A stretch of DNA of 64,000 bases. Source: JAHEJE01 sp965216335. GTDB lineage: Bacteria > Pseudomonadota > Alphaproteobacteria > Rhizobiales > Aestuariivirgaceae. Position 1 is the stretch's first letter, and every line of letters begins with the position of its first letter. Under the pieces are notes generated by a model. That model was not told where the DNA came from and did not search any database. It was given only the letters and a program-made list of their open reading frames with translations. Location: positions 1,054,001 to 1,118,000 of the forward strand of contig OZ244154.1 in NCBI GenBank assembly GCA_965216335.1, written 5' to 3'. Position numbers and translations under genes: made by a program. Of the stretch, positions 52,609 through 62,930 are shown in pieces.

Positions 52609-53133
52609 TCAGGCGTTTATGAACGATTCGATATCCTTGGCCAACGCATCCCAATCGGTCAGTTCGTGATCAGCGTCCGGATCGGACAAGCCGCTGTCTT
52701 CCAACACAACGTGCTGCATGAATTGCTCACGGTAGTAGCCGTACTCCCCGTGCCTGACCGCACCGGCAACCAGCAGTGTCTGTCCGGGCGACCAGTTGGT
52801 TTCCTCCAGAAAACTGTCGACATAGCTTTGCGCTTCTTTCAAGCCGTTCTCGAACGCTGCCGCCAGACTTACGGAGATGAACATTGTCGGCTTGTCGGCA
52901 ATCTTGCGCCGGTTGGCGATGGCAAAGATCTCGACGCTTTCCTGGTGGCGCTTCTCGTGCACCGAACCGGCGACTATGACCTTGTCGAAGGCTTCCGGCC
53001 GGTCCTCGCCAAGCAGTCCGGCTGTATCGAAGACCTTGACCTCATGTCCCATGCCGCGGACCTGCTCCGCGATAACCTTGGCGATCTTGCCGGTTTGCCC
53101 TTCAGTGGTCGCATAGGCGATAAAGACCCGCAT
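52609..53133 (-). CDS. HemG-like flavodoxin-domain protein
   Basis: 174 residues from the ATG at 53133 (GGAGGAGAGG upstream). The FMN-binding loop YATTEGQTGKIAKVI opens a flavodoxin fold, and FDKVIVAGSVHEKRHQ and DWDALAKDIESF match the pattern of quinone-dependent protoporphyrinogen IX dehydrogenase HemG. It could oxidise protoporphyrinogen in haem synthesis or act as another flavin reductase. It lies at the head of a small series with the CBS-BON gene. Confidence 0.8.
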   Translation of the reverse strand: MRVFIAYATTEGQTGKIAKVIAEQVRGMGHEVKVFDTAGLLGEDRPEAFDKVIVAGSVHEKRHQESVEIFAIANRRKIADKPTMFISVSLAAAFENGLKEAQSYVDSFLEETNWSPGQTLLVAGAVRHGEYGYYREQFMQHVVLEDSGLSDPDADHELTDWDALAKDIESFINA

Positions 53134-53210
53134 TTTCCTCTCCTCCATGTCGGCGCTCAGGGTATCGCCTGCCACCCCGGCCTGTCGAGAGAGGAATTGT
53201 CCCACGCCAC

Positions 53211-54326
53211 TCAGCCGCCGCCGGACACCTGCCAGGAAATGTCCAGCCCATCCAGCTCCGCCAGATAGGTTGCAAGATCGATCAGACCGACGCAGGCTTG
53301 CGCGCCCGCCGCCCTGCACTGCCCGAGCGCCAGACGCCGGGCCAGGATAATGGCCGGCGCGCAGGGAATGTACGGCCCATGCCCCGAGCCGGCCACGAGG
53401 TCGAAGGTCACCGTCAGCGCCCGGCCGGCCCCGTCAACGCCGTGCAAGTCCATGTAGAAAGCGCTGCGGTCCGACCCGGAACGGTCGAAAACCCGCGAAA
53501 CTGCCAGCAACACGGGTGCAAACGCCTCAAGACCGCCCAACAGCCGCCAGCGCACCGGCCAGGTCAGCAGCCACAGCCCGAAATGGACCAGCGGCACTTC
53601 CAGCCCGGCGCGGAATCGGATTGTCCGCACATCCGTATAACGCTTTGGAAACAGGGCAAGATCGGGAACGTCGCAATTCCCGAACCAGCGCGCACCGGCC
53701 TTCGGCAATGTCCGCCTGTGAAGGTCCTGCCAACCGTAGACAGTCCGCATCTCACCGTCGCGCAGCGTCTCGAACGGTTTGCCGGCATAGCTCAACACGG
53801 CGGACGTCGTCGCCAGCCCGCGGTTGGTCTGCTGCGCCGTGGCGATACCGTAGTCGAGCGTATCGAGCGTCTCAAACCGGTCCCGGTGCGCATCGATCAC
53901 CGCCGCCGTCAGGCACGGCACCGAACTGGCGCCGGCGACGGCCAGCACGCCTGCCGCCCGCGCCGCATCGCCGAGCCTGTCGATGTCCGCAACAAAGTCG
54001 CGCGCATCGGCCAGGTCGACATAATGGCTGCCCGCTGCAATACATGCCTCGGCAACCCGGTAATCCTGCCCCTGGAACGGCCCGCAGGTGTGCACCACGA
54101 CGTCCGGGCGCACCGCATCCAGCGCCGCGGCCATGCCGTTACGATAGTCCATCTGGTGGAACACCGGCCGGTGCGGCCCATCCTCCAGTGTCGCGATGAA
54201 CTGCCGGCCCGCCGCGCCGTTGCGGCCGCCGATCACCACCTGAATACCGTCCTGGCGCGCCAGCCGGCGCACAATATAGCTGCCGAAATTGCCGTAGCCG
54301 CCGATGACCAGCACCCGTGCTACCAT
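53211..54326 (-). CDS. Saccharopine dehydrogenase-like NAD(P)-binding protein
   Basis: 371 residues from the ATG at 54326. The Rossmann loop is VLVIGGYGNFGSYIVRRLA. VVVHTCGPFQGQDYRVAEAC and HYVDLADARDF are typical of the saccharopine dehydrogenase/trans-acting enoyl reductase-like family. The substrate is unknown. Its start overlaps the end of the DUF2269-like gene by 7 bases, so the two are translationally coupled, suggesting a membrane-associated redox or lipid function. Confidence 0.82.
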   Translation of the reverse strand: MVARVLVIGGYGNFGSYIVRRLARQDGIQVVIGGRNGAAGRQFIATLEDGPHRPVFHQMDYRNGMAAALDAVRPDVVVHTCGPFQGQDYRVAEACIAAGSHYVDLADARDFVADIDRLGDAARAAGVLAVAGASSVPCLTAAVIDAHRDRFETLDTLDYGIATAQQTNRGLATTSAVLSYAGKPFETLRDGEMRTVYGWQDLHRRTLPKAGARWFGNCDVPDLALFPKRYTDVRTIRFRAGLEVPLVHFGLWLLTWPVRWRLLGGLEAFAPVLLAVSRVFDRSGSDRSAFYMDLHGVDGAGRALTVTFDLVAGSGHGPYIPCAPAIILARRLALGQCRAAGAQACVGLIDLATYLAELDGLDISWQVSGGG

Positions 54327-54790
54327 TGCGGCTTGGCCACCATAAGCCAGAAGATCGCCACCACACTGGCAAAGGCCGGCACCCCGAGCGCGCACCACAC
54401 GGCAAACAGCCGGTTGTAGCGGCCCGGCAAAGCTTCACCGCTCAAGACCGCATCCACCGCCATCTGTTTCATCCGCATCTGTATCCACACCACGGGCAGC
54501 CAGCACACGCCGGTCAGCACGTACAATCCGTAACTGACGACCAGCCAGAGTTCGAGCGGGTCGAACCCGGCACCGGCAATCAGCAGATAGCCCGTCAGCG
54601 GCTGCAGGATGACCGCCGGCAGCGTGAACGCAAAGTCGGCCAGAACCACACCGGACGCCACCTCCGCGTGCACCCGGGTATCCTTCGACAGCCACCCGCG
54701 CAGCATGAAGAACGCAATGCCCGCACCGGTGCCGAACAGCACCGCGGCCCCGAGAATGTGGACAGTCTTGATCAGGCTGTAGGCGTCCAT
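54320..54790 (-). CDS. DUF2269-like integral membrane protein
   Basis: 156 residues from the ATG at 54790 (AGGAG four bases upstream). Four hydrophobic helices: SLIKTVHILGAAVLFGTGAG, VVLADFAFTLPAVILQPL, LVVSYGLYVLTGVCWLPVVW and a C-terminal VPAFASVVAIFWLMV. The KTVHILGA opening and helix pattern match DUF2269. Function unknown. Coupled to the saccharopine dehydrogenase-like gene. Confidence 0.78.
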   Translation of the reverse strand: MDAYSLIKTVHILGAAVLFGTGAGIAFFMLRGWLSKDTRVHAEVASGVVLADFAFTLPAVILQPLTGYLLIAGAGFDPLELWLVVSYGLYVLTGVCWLPVVWIQMRMKQMAVDAVLSGEALPGRYNRLFAVWCALGVPAFASVVAIFWLMVAKPQW

Positions 54791-54916
54791 GTTCTCCTCA
54801 GAGCCGCTGCGCCGGCATGTAACATCCTGCACATTCACGTGACCGGGCTGGTGCTAGCTTGACCTCAACAGACAACGCCATCACATGATGCAACAGAGCT
54901 TTAAGGAGTAGACCTC

Positions 54917-55204
54917 ATGACCGCAAGAACCCTCATCACCGCCGCGATTGCCGCAACCATCACAACCGGCACCGTTGCCAGCCTGAGCACGACTGCCGGC
55001 GCTGGAGAGTTCTACGACCGCAACCTGACCGCCATCTGGGTCGACATCAAGGCCTATGACGATGAAGGCCTGTGGGAAGCCTGCCGGCGCGTCTATCAGC
55101 GCGACGTCTACGCGGTTCGCCACGGCAAGCATGGCCAGGTGCGCTGCAAGATCGATCACTCGCGCGTCTACGACTACGGCGAGCGCTATCAGAACTTCAA
55201 CTGA
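54917..55204 (+). CDS. Small secreted protein, unknown
   Basis: 95 residues with a Thr/Ala-rich signal peptide (to about TAGAG) and AAGGAG eight bases before the ATG. The mature ~65 residues are charged and aromatic, with two Cys (LWEACRRVY and QVRCKIDHS) that could form a disulfide. No family recognised. Divergent from the DUF2269-like gene; 126 bases between starts. Confidence 0.7.
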   Translation: MTARTLITAAIAATITTGTVASLSTTAGAGEFYDRNLTAIWVDIKAYDDEGLWEACRRVYQRDVYAVRHGKHGQVRCKIDHSRVYDYGERYQNFN

Positions 55205-55378
55205 TCCGGCCATGTCGGCCAGTGTGTCGCCTGAACAATGAGCGTAGCACGCCAGCGACGGGTACCGGGATGCGGTCCTGCCTCCTCCCCCGCATCCACG
55301 ACCCGACGCCTGCCCCTCCCGCATGCGCTCTATGCCGTCTCCGGCCAGTCCGGAGGCGGTATCTTCGTTGCTATCCGT

Positions 55379-56488
<1,110 letters not shown>

Positions 56489-56911
56489 GCTCAACCTCCC
56501 AGACTCTCATTGGAAAAAACAGACGCGCAGTTTGGCAAGGCGGACGCACGGATGCAAGGCCTGCCTCCACATCAATGCACCTCGACATACTGCCAGACTA
56601 AAATTCACCCAAACACCTGCCAGAAGCCCCACACCACCCCTGATCGCCGCCTTCTTGTTCCCGTGGACCACCACGTCTCTTTAGCGCCCATAGCTGCCCA
56701 GACAGCTGTTCGTGCAGATGGCAGCAATGCGGACTTTTCGACCGGCTATTGATTGGGCGTTGAATGTCCAATGTTGGTGGCGAAGTGGCCATTTTCCTCG
56801 CCTAGCGAACTTCCGGGATGTGCCAAAAGGCGACACAGTGACGAAGCTGACAGGGCTGTGGAAGGAGAATTAGATCTCAAACCTAGCCACAAATCTCGAT
56901 CCAGATCTTTG
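56489..56911. other. Intergenic region
   Basis: 423 bases between the formaldehyde dehydrogenase start and the end of the UspA gene on the same strand. It should hold the frmA promoter. I saw no gene, repeat or clear terminator. Confidence 0.4.
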
Positions 56912-57319
56912 CTATCGCAGCACCATCACCGCGCAGCGCGCGCGGCGTACGACCCTCGAGGCGGTTGAACCAAGGAAGTAGTCCTCTACGCCAGGCCGAT
57001 GCGAGCGAATGATAATCAAGTCTGCATCAACCTTTTCTGCCATGTCGGATATTGTTACACCCGGCTTACCCGATAGCACCGCAACATCAAGGTCGCCCTG
57101 ATCTTCAATCAGGGCTTTCAGTTGTTCCTCCATGTGGCTTCGCACTTTGGTCTCCGGCCTTACTGTTACATATTCCGCAACATAGCCTGGAACCTCCTCA
57201 ACAACGCCTACGAGCGTTATCTTTCCATCTTCGGACTGCAGCTGACGTGCGATCGCCAGGGTTTTCGCAAAGTCCGTGACGTGGTCTAGCGCGACGGGAA
57301 TGAGAATATTCTTGTACAT
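56912..57319 (-). CDS. Universal stress protein, UspA family
   Basis: 135 residues from the ATG at 57319 (GGAG six bases upstream). The fold opens MYKNILIPVALD; the nucleotide-binding segment is LIIIRSHRPGVEDYFLGSTA, close to the G-x2-G-x9-G-S motif of ATP-binding members, and SRVVRRARCAVMVLR closes it. Likely a small cytosolic stress protein. It follows the ThDP-enzyme gene by 104 bases and may be the last gene of that cluster. Confidence 0.9.
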   Translation of the reverse strand: MYKNILIPVALDHVTDFAKTLAIARQLQSEDGKITLVGVVEEVPGYVAEYVTVRPETKVRSHMEEQLKALIEDQGDLDVAVLSGKPGVTISDMAEKVDADLIIIRSHRPGVEDYFLGSTASRVVRRARCAVMVLR

Positions 57320-57423
57320 AGTGATCTCCGGTTCGGCCATCAGGCAACTGTCTCGCTCGGTCAGTGCGACCGACTACGCCGATATGCAGCGGAACTCCTT
57401 TTGGAGCCCGGCAACATCCGTGT

Positions 57424-59208
57424 TCAAGTCGATACGTGAGATACGTCCTCATCGGGCGAATAGATGTCGAGGATGTTCCAGTGACCGGTCGTCGGGGTGG
57501 GGTTGTTGATCATCGCAACGTCCAAGACCGTTGGTTTACCACTCGCGATTGCCTCTTTGAGGGCGGGCAAAAGTTCATCGGCACTCGAGATGCGAATTCC
57601 TTCGGCGCCGTAGGCCAGAGCAATGTCGGCATAGCCTGGACCGTTCTTGGGAGCTGCGGCTGTCCCCGGGAACGTCGTGCCATAAGTCAGACCATAGTGG
57701 GCTTTCTGCAATCCGGCGATGGTGCCGAAGGCATTGTTGTTCATGACAATCCAGACGATGCCAAGGTCGAGCTCAACGGCGGTTGCCAGCATGGACGGGT
57801 TCTGGCCAAACCCTCCGTCGCCGACAAGCGAGACAACCACGCGATCCGGTGCTGCCAGCTTGGCGCCGATAGCGCCTGGTGGACCAAAGCCCATGGTAGC
57901 GAAACCACCTGGCGTGAGGATCGAGCCGGGACAAAGAATGTCGAATTGCTGGCCGACGCCGTTCTTGTTCCAACCAACATCAGTGGTGATGATTGCGTCC
58001 TCCGGCAATACGGCTCGCGTATCGGCCAGAATTCGCTCCGGCATCATTGGGAAGGCTGAACTTTCCGCCATCTCGCGGTTGCTGTCGCGAAATTCGGACC
58101 GGAATGTTGTGATCTTGTTCAGCAAATCCGGACGGTCGAAACCTTCGGGATAAAGTTCCCGGGCAACGCGAGCCAGTACGTTCAATGTTGCCTTGGCATC
58201 GGCAACGACACCGATCTCGGTCGGATAGTTGCGGCCGATCTCACTAGGCTCAATATCAACGTGAATGACTTTCGTACCCGGGATGTTGAACGTGTAACCA
58301 GGATACCAGGATGAACAATCGGCTTCCTTGAAGCGGGTGCCAATAGCGAACAGCCAGTCTGCATCCAGGCAAGTTTGGTTGACAAGTTCAGTGCCCCAGA
58401 AACCTGTCATACCGAGGATGAGAGGATGGTCATCGCGCAGCACACCTTTGCCCATGAGCGAGTGAGCAACAGGGATCTGCATATGGTCCACGAACGCCTT
58501 CAGTTCTTCGGAGGCTTGAGCGAGCAATACGCCGCCGCCGGCATAAATGACAGGGTTGTCTGCTTCACCAAGCGCAGTGACAATGCGCCGCGCGGTCTCA
58601 TCGTCAATCGAAGGTTTCACAAGGCTGCGCGTGTTGTCAGAAATGCGATCGAAGGATGAACTCGGAATGATCTGTGAAAACACATCCATCGGCACATTCA
58701 CCAGTACCGGACCCGGTTGACCGCTCTCCGCCAGATGGAATGCCTTTTCGAGGATTTCCGCCATCAAATCGGCGCGGTCAACGCGCCAAGCCCGCTTCAC
58801 GAAGGGCCGATAGATCTCATATTGCTGGGCATCGGCATGAAGGTTGACCTCCTGATGAGGATGCTTGCCATAATAGTGCGTCGGTACATCTCCAGCGATC
58901 ACGACCATCGGGATACAATCCAGCGCCGCATTGGCGACTCCGGTCGCACAATTTGTCAATCCTGGGCTCAAGTGCGACAGGACGACGGATGCCTTTCCCG
59001 TAACTCTGGCATAGGCGTCTGCGGCATGGCTTGCAATCTGCTCATGCCTCACTGTAACGAATTCAATTGGGCTTTTGGCCATGGCAGACAATACGGCGAT
59101 GTTGGTGTGACCGCACAAACCGAAGATATGGCGAACACCTCGGCGCTCGAGGTAATCAACGACATGTTCAGCGACCGTTTTCGTAGTTTGTGTTGGAGTA
59201 TTTTTCAT
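57424..59208 (-). CDS. ThDP-dependent enzyme of the acetolactate synthase superfamily
   Basis: 594 residues from the ATG at 59208; a GTG immediately before it is also possible. The catalytic Glu is in VRHEQIASHAADAYAR, and the ThDP-Mg site has GDGGFGQNPSMLATAV and VMNNNAFGTI. The segment YGKHPHQEVNLHADAQQY differs from AHAS, and the Ala/Ser-rich motif of sulfoacetaldehyde acetyltransferase is absent. Substrate therefore unknown: a 2-oxo- or 2-hydroxy-acid (or acyl-CoA) lyase or carboligase is likely. It lies two codons after the acylating-type dehydrogenase gene and probably feeds or uses the same aldehyde. Confidence 0.82.
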   Translation of the reverse strand: MKNTPTQTTKTVAEHVVDYLERRGVRHIFGLCGHTNIAVLSAMAKSPIEFVTVRHEQIASHAADAYARVTGKASVVLSHLSPGLTNCATGVANAALDCIPMVVIAGDVPTHYYGKHPHQEVNLHADAQQYEIYRPFVKRAWRVDRADLMAEILEKAFHLAESGQPGPVLVNVPMDVFSQIIPSSSFDRISDNTRSLVKPSIDDETARRIVTALGEADNPVIYAGGGVLLAQASEELKAFVDHMQIPVAHSLMGKGVLRDDHPLILGMTGFWGTELVNQTCLDADWLFAIGTRFKEADCSSWYPGYTFNIPGTKVIHVDIEPSEIGRNYPTEIGVVADAKATLNVLARVARELYPEGFDRPDLLNKITTFRSEFRDSNREMAESSAFPMMPERILADTRAVLPEDAIITTDVGWNKNGVGQQFDILCPGSILTPGGFATMGFGPPGAIGAKLAAPDRVVVSLVGDGGFGQNPSMLATAVELDLGIVWIVMNNNAFGTIAGLQKAHYGLTYGTTFPGTAAAPKNGPGYADIALAYGAEGIRISSADELLPALKEAIASGKPTVLDVAMINNPTPTTGHWNILDIYSPDEDVSHVST

Positions 59209-59213
59209 CACTG

Positions 59214-60623
59214 CTATGCCACCTCCAGCTGGTAGAAGTCACCGAACAACTCTTCCTCAGAAGGACGGTCCTCGGGGATCGGGCGCGATACCCATGTGTA
59301 ATTCATGAAATGCTTCAGAGTGACGTTCTCGTTGGTGATGTTGCCTCCCCAGATTCCGCAACCAAGACTCGATGTCATCGGCATTCCATTTGTGAATGAG
59401 CCAGCATTTGCCTTTGACTGAGGTTGCCGAACCATCATGCGGCTTACAGGAGCCAGCCGTGCCAACGCATCTATGTGATCATCGTCGTAGGAGTAAATCC
59501 CGCACGAATGTCCCTTTCCTCCGACATTGTAGATGGCCCGCACAATTTCCAGCGCATCGTCAAATTCTTCGAAATGATAGAGGGCCATAAGTGTCGTGAG
59601 CTTTTCTTTTGAGAACTTGTGCTCTGGGCCAATCTGTCCCTGGTTCTCGACCATGAGAAACTTGCGGTCTTCAGGGATGCTGAACCCGGCCACCTCGGCA
59701 GTTTGCTGCGGTCGGCAAGCAATCGTCGGGAACGTCCGATTGCCGTTCTCGTCCCACATCGCCTTTTCGAGAAGCTTCTTTTGTTCCTCGTTGCACAGAT
59801 AGCCGCCCTCGGCCTCCAGAGCTTTGACCATCTTTTCGTAGATGGACCGCTGGATGATGATGTTGCCATCGGCAGAACAACCCGATCCAAAGTCCGACGT
59901 TTTCGACATTCTGGTATTGGCTGCCGCAATATCGATATCGGCCGTATCGTCGATAACGATGGACGAATTTCCGGCTCCCACACCATATGCGGGACGCCCT
60001 GATGAATATGCCGCCTTGACCATCGGTTTCCCGCCAGTTGCAAGGGTCAGATCGCAAACGGCCATCAAATGCTGCGTCACTGGAATTGACGGTTTTTCAA
60101 CGACCTGAAACAAATCCTCTGGTGCTCCTACGGCGCGGCAGGCAGCGCGCATCACATTGACCATTTCAGCTGTTGTACGAGCTGACCGGGGGTGAGGAGA
60201 AAAAATCACGGCGTCGCGCGCCTTGGCCGCGTAGATTCCGGTGACAGGAGGCGTCAGTGCCGGGTTGGTCATGGGGATCAGGGAGACAATCACTCCAGCC
60301 GGTTTAGCATATTTGACGATACCCTTGTCGTGGTCTTCCTCGACGATGCCGGTGCTCTTTTGACGCAATGCATCGCGCAGGACGCCGTGAATCTTGAAAC
60401 GTTTGGCGGGACGGCCCTCGCGGTCCCCAATACCGCTCTCATCGACACCCATTTGGGCAAGACGAGTGAACGTCTTTTCATTTCCCGCATACCAGCCGAT
60501 GGCCTGTGCGAGCCTATCCAGCTGTGCTTGCGAATAGTCTTCAACCTCCGCCATTGCCGCACGCGCACGCGACAGCATGCCGGCTACAAGTGCTTGGTCG
60601 TCTTCAGTTAATTCTCGAGCCAT
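59214..60623 (-). CDS. Acylating-type aldehyde dehydrogenase (SauS-like)
   Basis: 469 residues from the ATG at 60623, behind AAGGAGG; the longer frame lies inside the isomerase gene. Catalytic Cys249 is in SDFGSGCSADGN. NPALTPPVTGIYAAKARDA and the C-terminal NVTLKHFMNYTWVSRPI resemble CoA-acylating dehydrogenases such as sulfoacetaldehyde dehydrogenase SauS and the AdhE aldehyde domain. Expected reaction: aldehyde + CoA + NAD(P)+ to acyl-CoA. The start overlaps the isomerase stop by 20 bases. Confidence 0.82.
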   Translation of the reverse strand: MARELTEDDQALVAGMLSRARAAMAEVEDYSQAQLDRLAQAIGWYAGNEKTFTRLAQMGVDESGIGDREGRPAKRFKIHGVLRDALRQKSTGIVEEDHDKGIVKYAKPAGVIVSLIPMTNPALTPPVTGIYAAKARDAVIFSPHPRSARTTAEMVNVMRAACRAVGAPEDLFQVVEKPSIPVTQHLMAVCDLTLATGGKPMVKAAYSSGRPAYGVGAGNSSIVIDDTADIDIAAANTRMSKTSDFGSGCSADGNIIIQRSIYEKMVKALEAEGGYLCNEEQKKLLEKAMWDENGNRTFPTIACRPQQTAEVAGFSIPEDRKFLMVENQGQIGPEHKFSKEKLTTLMALYHFEEFDDALEIVRAIYNVGGKGHSCGIYSYDDDHIDALARLAPVSRMMVRQPQSKANAGSFTNGMPMTSSLGCGIWGGNITNENVTLKHFMNYTWVSRPIPEDRPSEEELFGDFYQLEVA

Positions 60624-61527
60624 GATGCTCCTCCTTGGGGGCGATTTCTTGAGCCGGCGCAGATGAAAGTGGCCGGCGCTGAGAGCGGGTGGTTCCGAAG
60701 ACCTGTTTGGTGTGGTTGAGACAGCGTCGCGCATGTTCCTCGAGTCCAAGTTCTGCAGTCCGACTGTGGTTAGGTAGTTCGATGGAATAGTCGACCGGTG
60801 GCAGACGCTCGATGATGCCGGCGAAATCGATGCAACCTTCACCCGGATACAACCGCGCGTCGCGGGCGAGCTGGATCATTCCTTCCCTCGTATCCGGGAT
60901 GCCCGGCAGGGCATCTGAGATGTGCAGGAAATTGATGAGTTCTCCGGGCACATGAAGAAGTTCGGACGTGTCGACACGCGACATATGCATGTACAGCGTA
61001 TCAACCAGAATGCCGGAATTGGGGCGGTCTGCGGCTCTGACAATATCAAGGGTTTCATCAAGCGTCCGCAACCGCGAGAAGGTTGGAAACTCCAAATCAA
61101 CCGTCAGCCCACAAGGATCGGCAAGGTCGCAGATCTCGGCGTAGCAATCGATCAGGAAGTTTCGGTCGGTCCGGTCCTTGGTCCAGGCACTAACAATCAA
61201 CCGTTTCGCGCCCAACTCGCCGCCCAATTGAATTGCCGATTCAAAAGACCGCGGATCACAATCTTCGGTAATCCTGGCGAGCTCTATCTCATTCACTTTC
61301 AAACCGGTCACTTCAAGTGCAGTCTTCGTCGCCCTGACCATGCCCTTGTCTTCTGGATGACAGGCAAACTCCCCGGCCACATGCATAGGGATAAACCGCG
61401 GGCTGATTGCGTCATACCCAGCCCGCGCTGCGATATAGACCAATTCTGGTGCAGAGCATCCGACCAGGGTGAGATGAGCCAAAGAAAATAGAGCGTCATT
61501 GCCGCTCCGCTCGGACTTTAGTGGCAT
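60604..61527 (-). CDS. Sugar phosphate isomerase/epimerase-like TIM-barrel protein
   Basis: 307 residues; ATG with GGAG nine bases upstream. An AP-endonuclease-2-type TIM barrel (LAHLTLVGCSAPELVYIAAR, VDLEFPTFSRL, GILVDTLYMHMS, INFLHISDALPG, SIELPNHSR) with the metal-binding Glu, Asp, His and Glu of the xylose isomerase/IolE-like group. It should isomerise or dehydrate a sugar or polyol derivative. First gene after an AT-rich promoter-like spacer and coupled to the dehydrogenase gene. Confidence 0.85.
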   Translation of the reverse strand: MPLKSERSGNDALFSLAHLTLVGCSAPELVYIAARAGYDAISPRFIPMHVAGEFACHPEDKGMVRATKTALEVTGLKVNEIELARITEDCDPRSFESAIQLGGELGAKRLIVSAWTKDRTDRNFLIDCYAEICDLADPCGLTVDLEFPTFSRLRTLDETLDIVRAADRPNSGILVDTLYMHMSRVDTSELLHVPGELINFLHISDALPGIPDTREGMIQLARDARLYPGEGCIDFAGIIERLPPVDYSIELPNHSRTAELGLEEHARRCLNHTKQVFGTTRSQRRPLSSAPAQEIAPKEEHHGSRIN

Positions 61528-61572
61528 GTCAGTTAACTCCGGCTGTCCGTCAGCGGATTGTCATATGTCAAA

Positions 61573-61597
61573 ATCAAAAATATAAGATATTTTTCAT
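61573..61597. promoter_or_regulatory. AT-rich inverted repeat, probable operator
   Basis: ATCAAAAATAT-AAG-ATATTTTTCAT: 11-bp arms with one mismatch and a 3-base centre. It overlaps the spacer and -10 of a promoter-like sequence on the minus strand (TTGATA at 61605-61600, then TATTTT 17 bases on). The strong contrast with surrounding GC content and its place before the isomerase gene suggest a regulator site. Confidence 0.55.
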
Positions 61598-61730
61598 TTT
61601 ATCAATAATTTTCTGAACCAATGTGCGACACCTACAAGGAACGGGCGGGCATCCTGTCCCCCGCAGAGCTCAGAAACTCTTTTTTTGGTTGGCTGCGGAA
61701 AGCTTTGCTATAGCGGCAAGGGCGCCAATG

Positions 61731-62921
61731 TCAGAGATTCACCCAAGCGCCACCATCTGCACTTGATCGCACAGTGGCATCAATGAATCGCACACCGGTG
61801 ACACCATCGTGAAGCATGGGCATGTTTAGCCAATCCTCGGGAACGGCCAGATTGTCGCGCCGCGCAGCAACAGCAAGTGCGAATTCCGTATACAGATTTC
61901 CCCAAGCCTCAATTATGCCTTCAGGAAAACCTCGTGCCGTGCGTATCAACCGCTCAACCGCAGATGATACACCGTGACCGTGCCCCCTGGAGATAATCCG
62001 ATCAGGCTCGCCATAGCAGTTAAATTTCAAACGCTCGCTGTCCTCCAGGTTCCATTCCAACCCGCCTGCACTGCCAAAGACACGCAGCCGCAAACCGCCG
62101 CGATTGCCTGGCGCCAGTCGTGTTGCCATCAGCGTGCCTGGAACGTCGCCTTCATATCGGGTCATCATGAAGACCGTATCTTCAAGTGGTTTTGGTGCGC
62201 CACACACATGCATCTCGGCACGCAACTGGGTCATCGGCAATCCGGTTACAAAGCTCGCCAGATGCGCTGCATGGGTGCCGATGTCACCGGTGCAACTCGT
62301 CGGGCCGGACTTTGACGGGTCGAGACGCCATTTGACATGATCCGCATCGGAGACGTCATCGGGGGTCATCCAATCCTGCATGAACTCCACATGGATCTGA
62401 TTGATTTTGCCGATCTCACCCCGCGCGATAATTTCACGGGCCTGCCGGACCATGGCAAAGCAAGACATCACGTAACCAACAGCAAAGACACAACTGGAAC
62501 TCCTTGCTGTATCCACCAACGCCTCAGCCTCATCAACCTCATTGGTCAAAGGCTTGTCGCAAAGCACGTCGATACCAGCGTCAAGGAAGGCGTTGGCGTT
62601 TGCAAAATGCAGATGGTTAGGGGTCGTGATCATCACCGCGTCAACACCGTCGGGCCGGGACGATTCCGCGCGCGCCATTTCCTGAAAGCTTGCGTAACAT
62701 CTGTCTTTCGGCAGATACCAATCAGCACCGCGAGCGAGCGCTCGTGCGCTGTGCGAAGACAATGCTCCGGCGACGATTTCCCACCGGTTGGTCAGGCGGG
62801 CAGCATTTGCTTGCATCGTCGATACCCGACCACCCCCGATAATGCCCAAACGCAACCGACGCGATAGTCGCGGGAATGGTCCGCTGAAGTCGAACGTGGC
62901 GGGCAGCAATGTATCAGCCAT
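61731..62921 (-). CDS. Gfo/Idh/MocA-family oxidoreductase
   Basis: 396 residues; ATG with GAGGT six bases upstream. The Rossmann loop LGIIGGGRVSTMQANAA is followed by VDAVMITTPNHLHFANANAF and the catalytic Lys region DVLCDKPLTNEVDEA. The C-terminal half has GDIGTHAAHLASFVTG, containing the active-site acid and His of sugar and inositol dehydrogenases. It probably oxidises a sugar, polyol or cyclitol with NAD(P). Nine bases downstream of the unknown 218-residue gene. Confidence 0.9.
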   Translation of the reverse strand: MADTLLPATFDFSGPFPRLSRRLRLGIIGGGRVSTMQANAARLTNRWEIVAGALSSHSARALARGADWYLPKDRCYASFQEMARAESSRPDGVDAVMITTPNHLHFANANAFLDAGIDVLCDKPLTNEVDEAEALVDTARSSSCVFAVGYVMSCFAMVRQAREIIARGEIGKINQIHVEFMQDWMTPDDVSDADHVKWRLDPSKSGPTSCTGDIGTHAAHLASFVTGLPMTQLRAEMHVCGAPKPLEDTVFMMTRYEGDVPGTLMATRLAPGNRGGLRLRVFGSAGGLEWNLEDSERLKFNCYGEPDRIISRGHGHGVSSAVERLIRTARGFPEGIIEAWGNLYTEFALAVAARRDNLAVPEDWLNMPMLHDGVTGVRFIDATVRSSADGGAWVNL

Positions 62922-62930
62922 TGTATTACC

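Noticed and set aside
57424..59208. Calling the ThDP enzyme sulfoacetaldehyde acetyltransferase (xsc) because of the SauS-like neighbour
   Set aside because: The segment around the catalytic Glu (VRHEQIASHAADAYAR) is AHAS-like and lacks the distinct motifs expected of Xsc, so the name is not supported.
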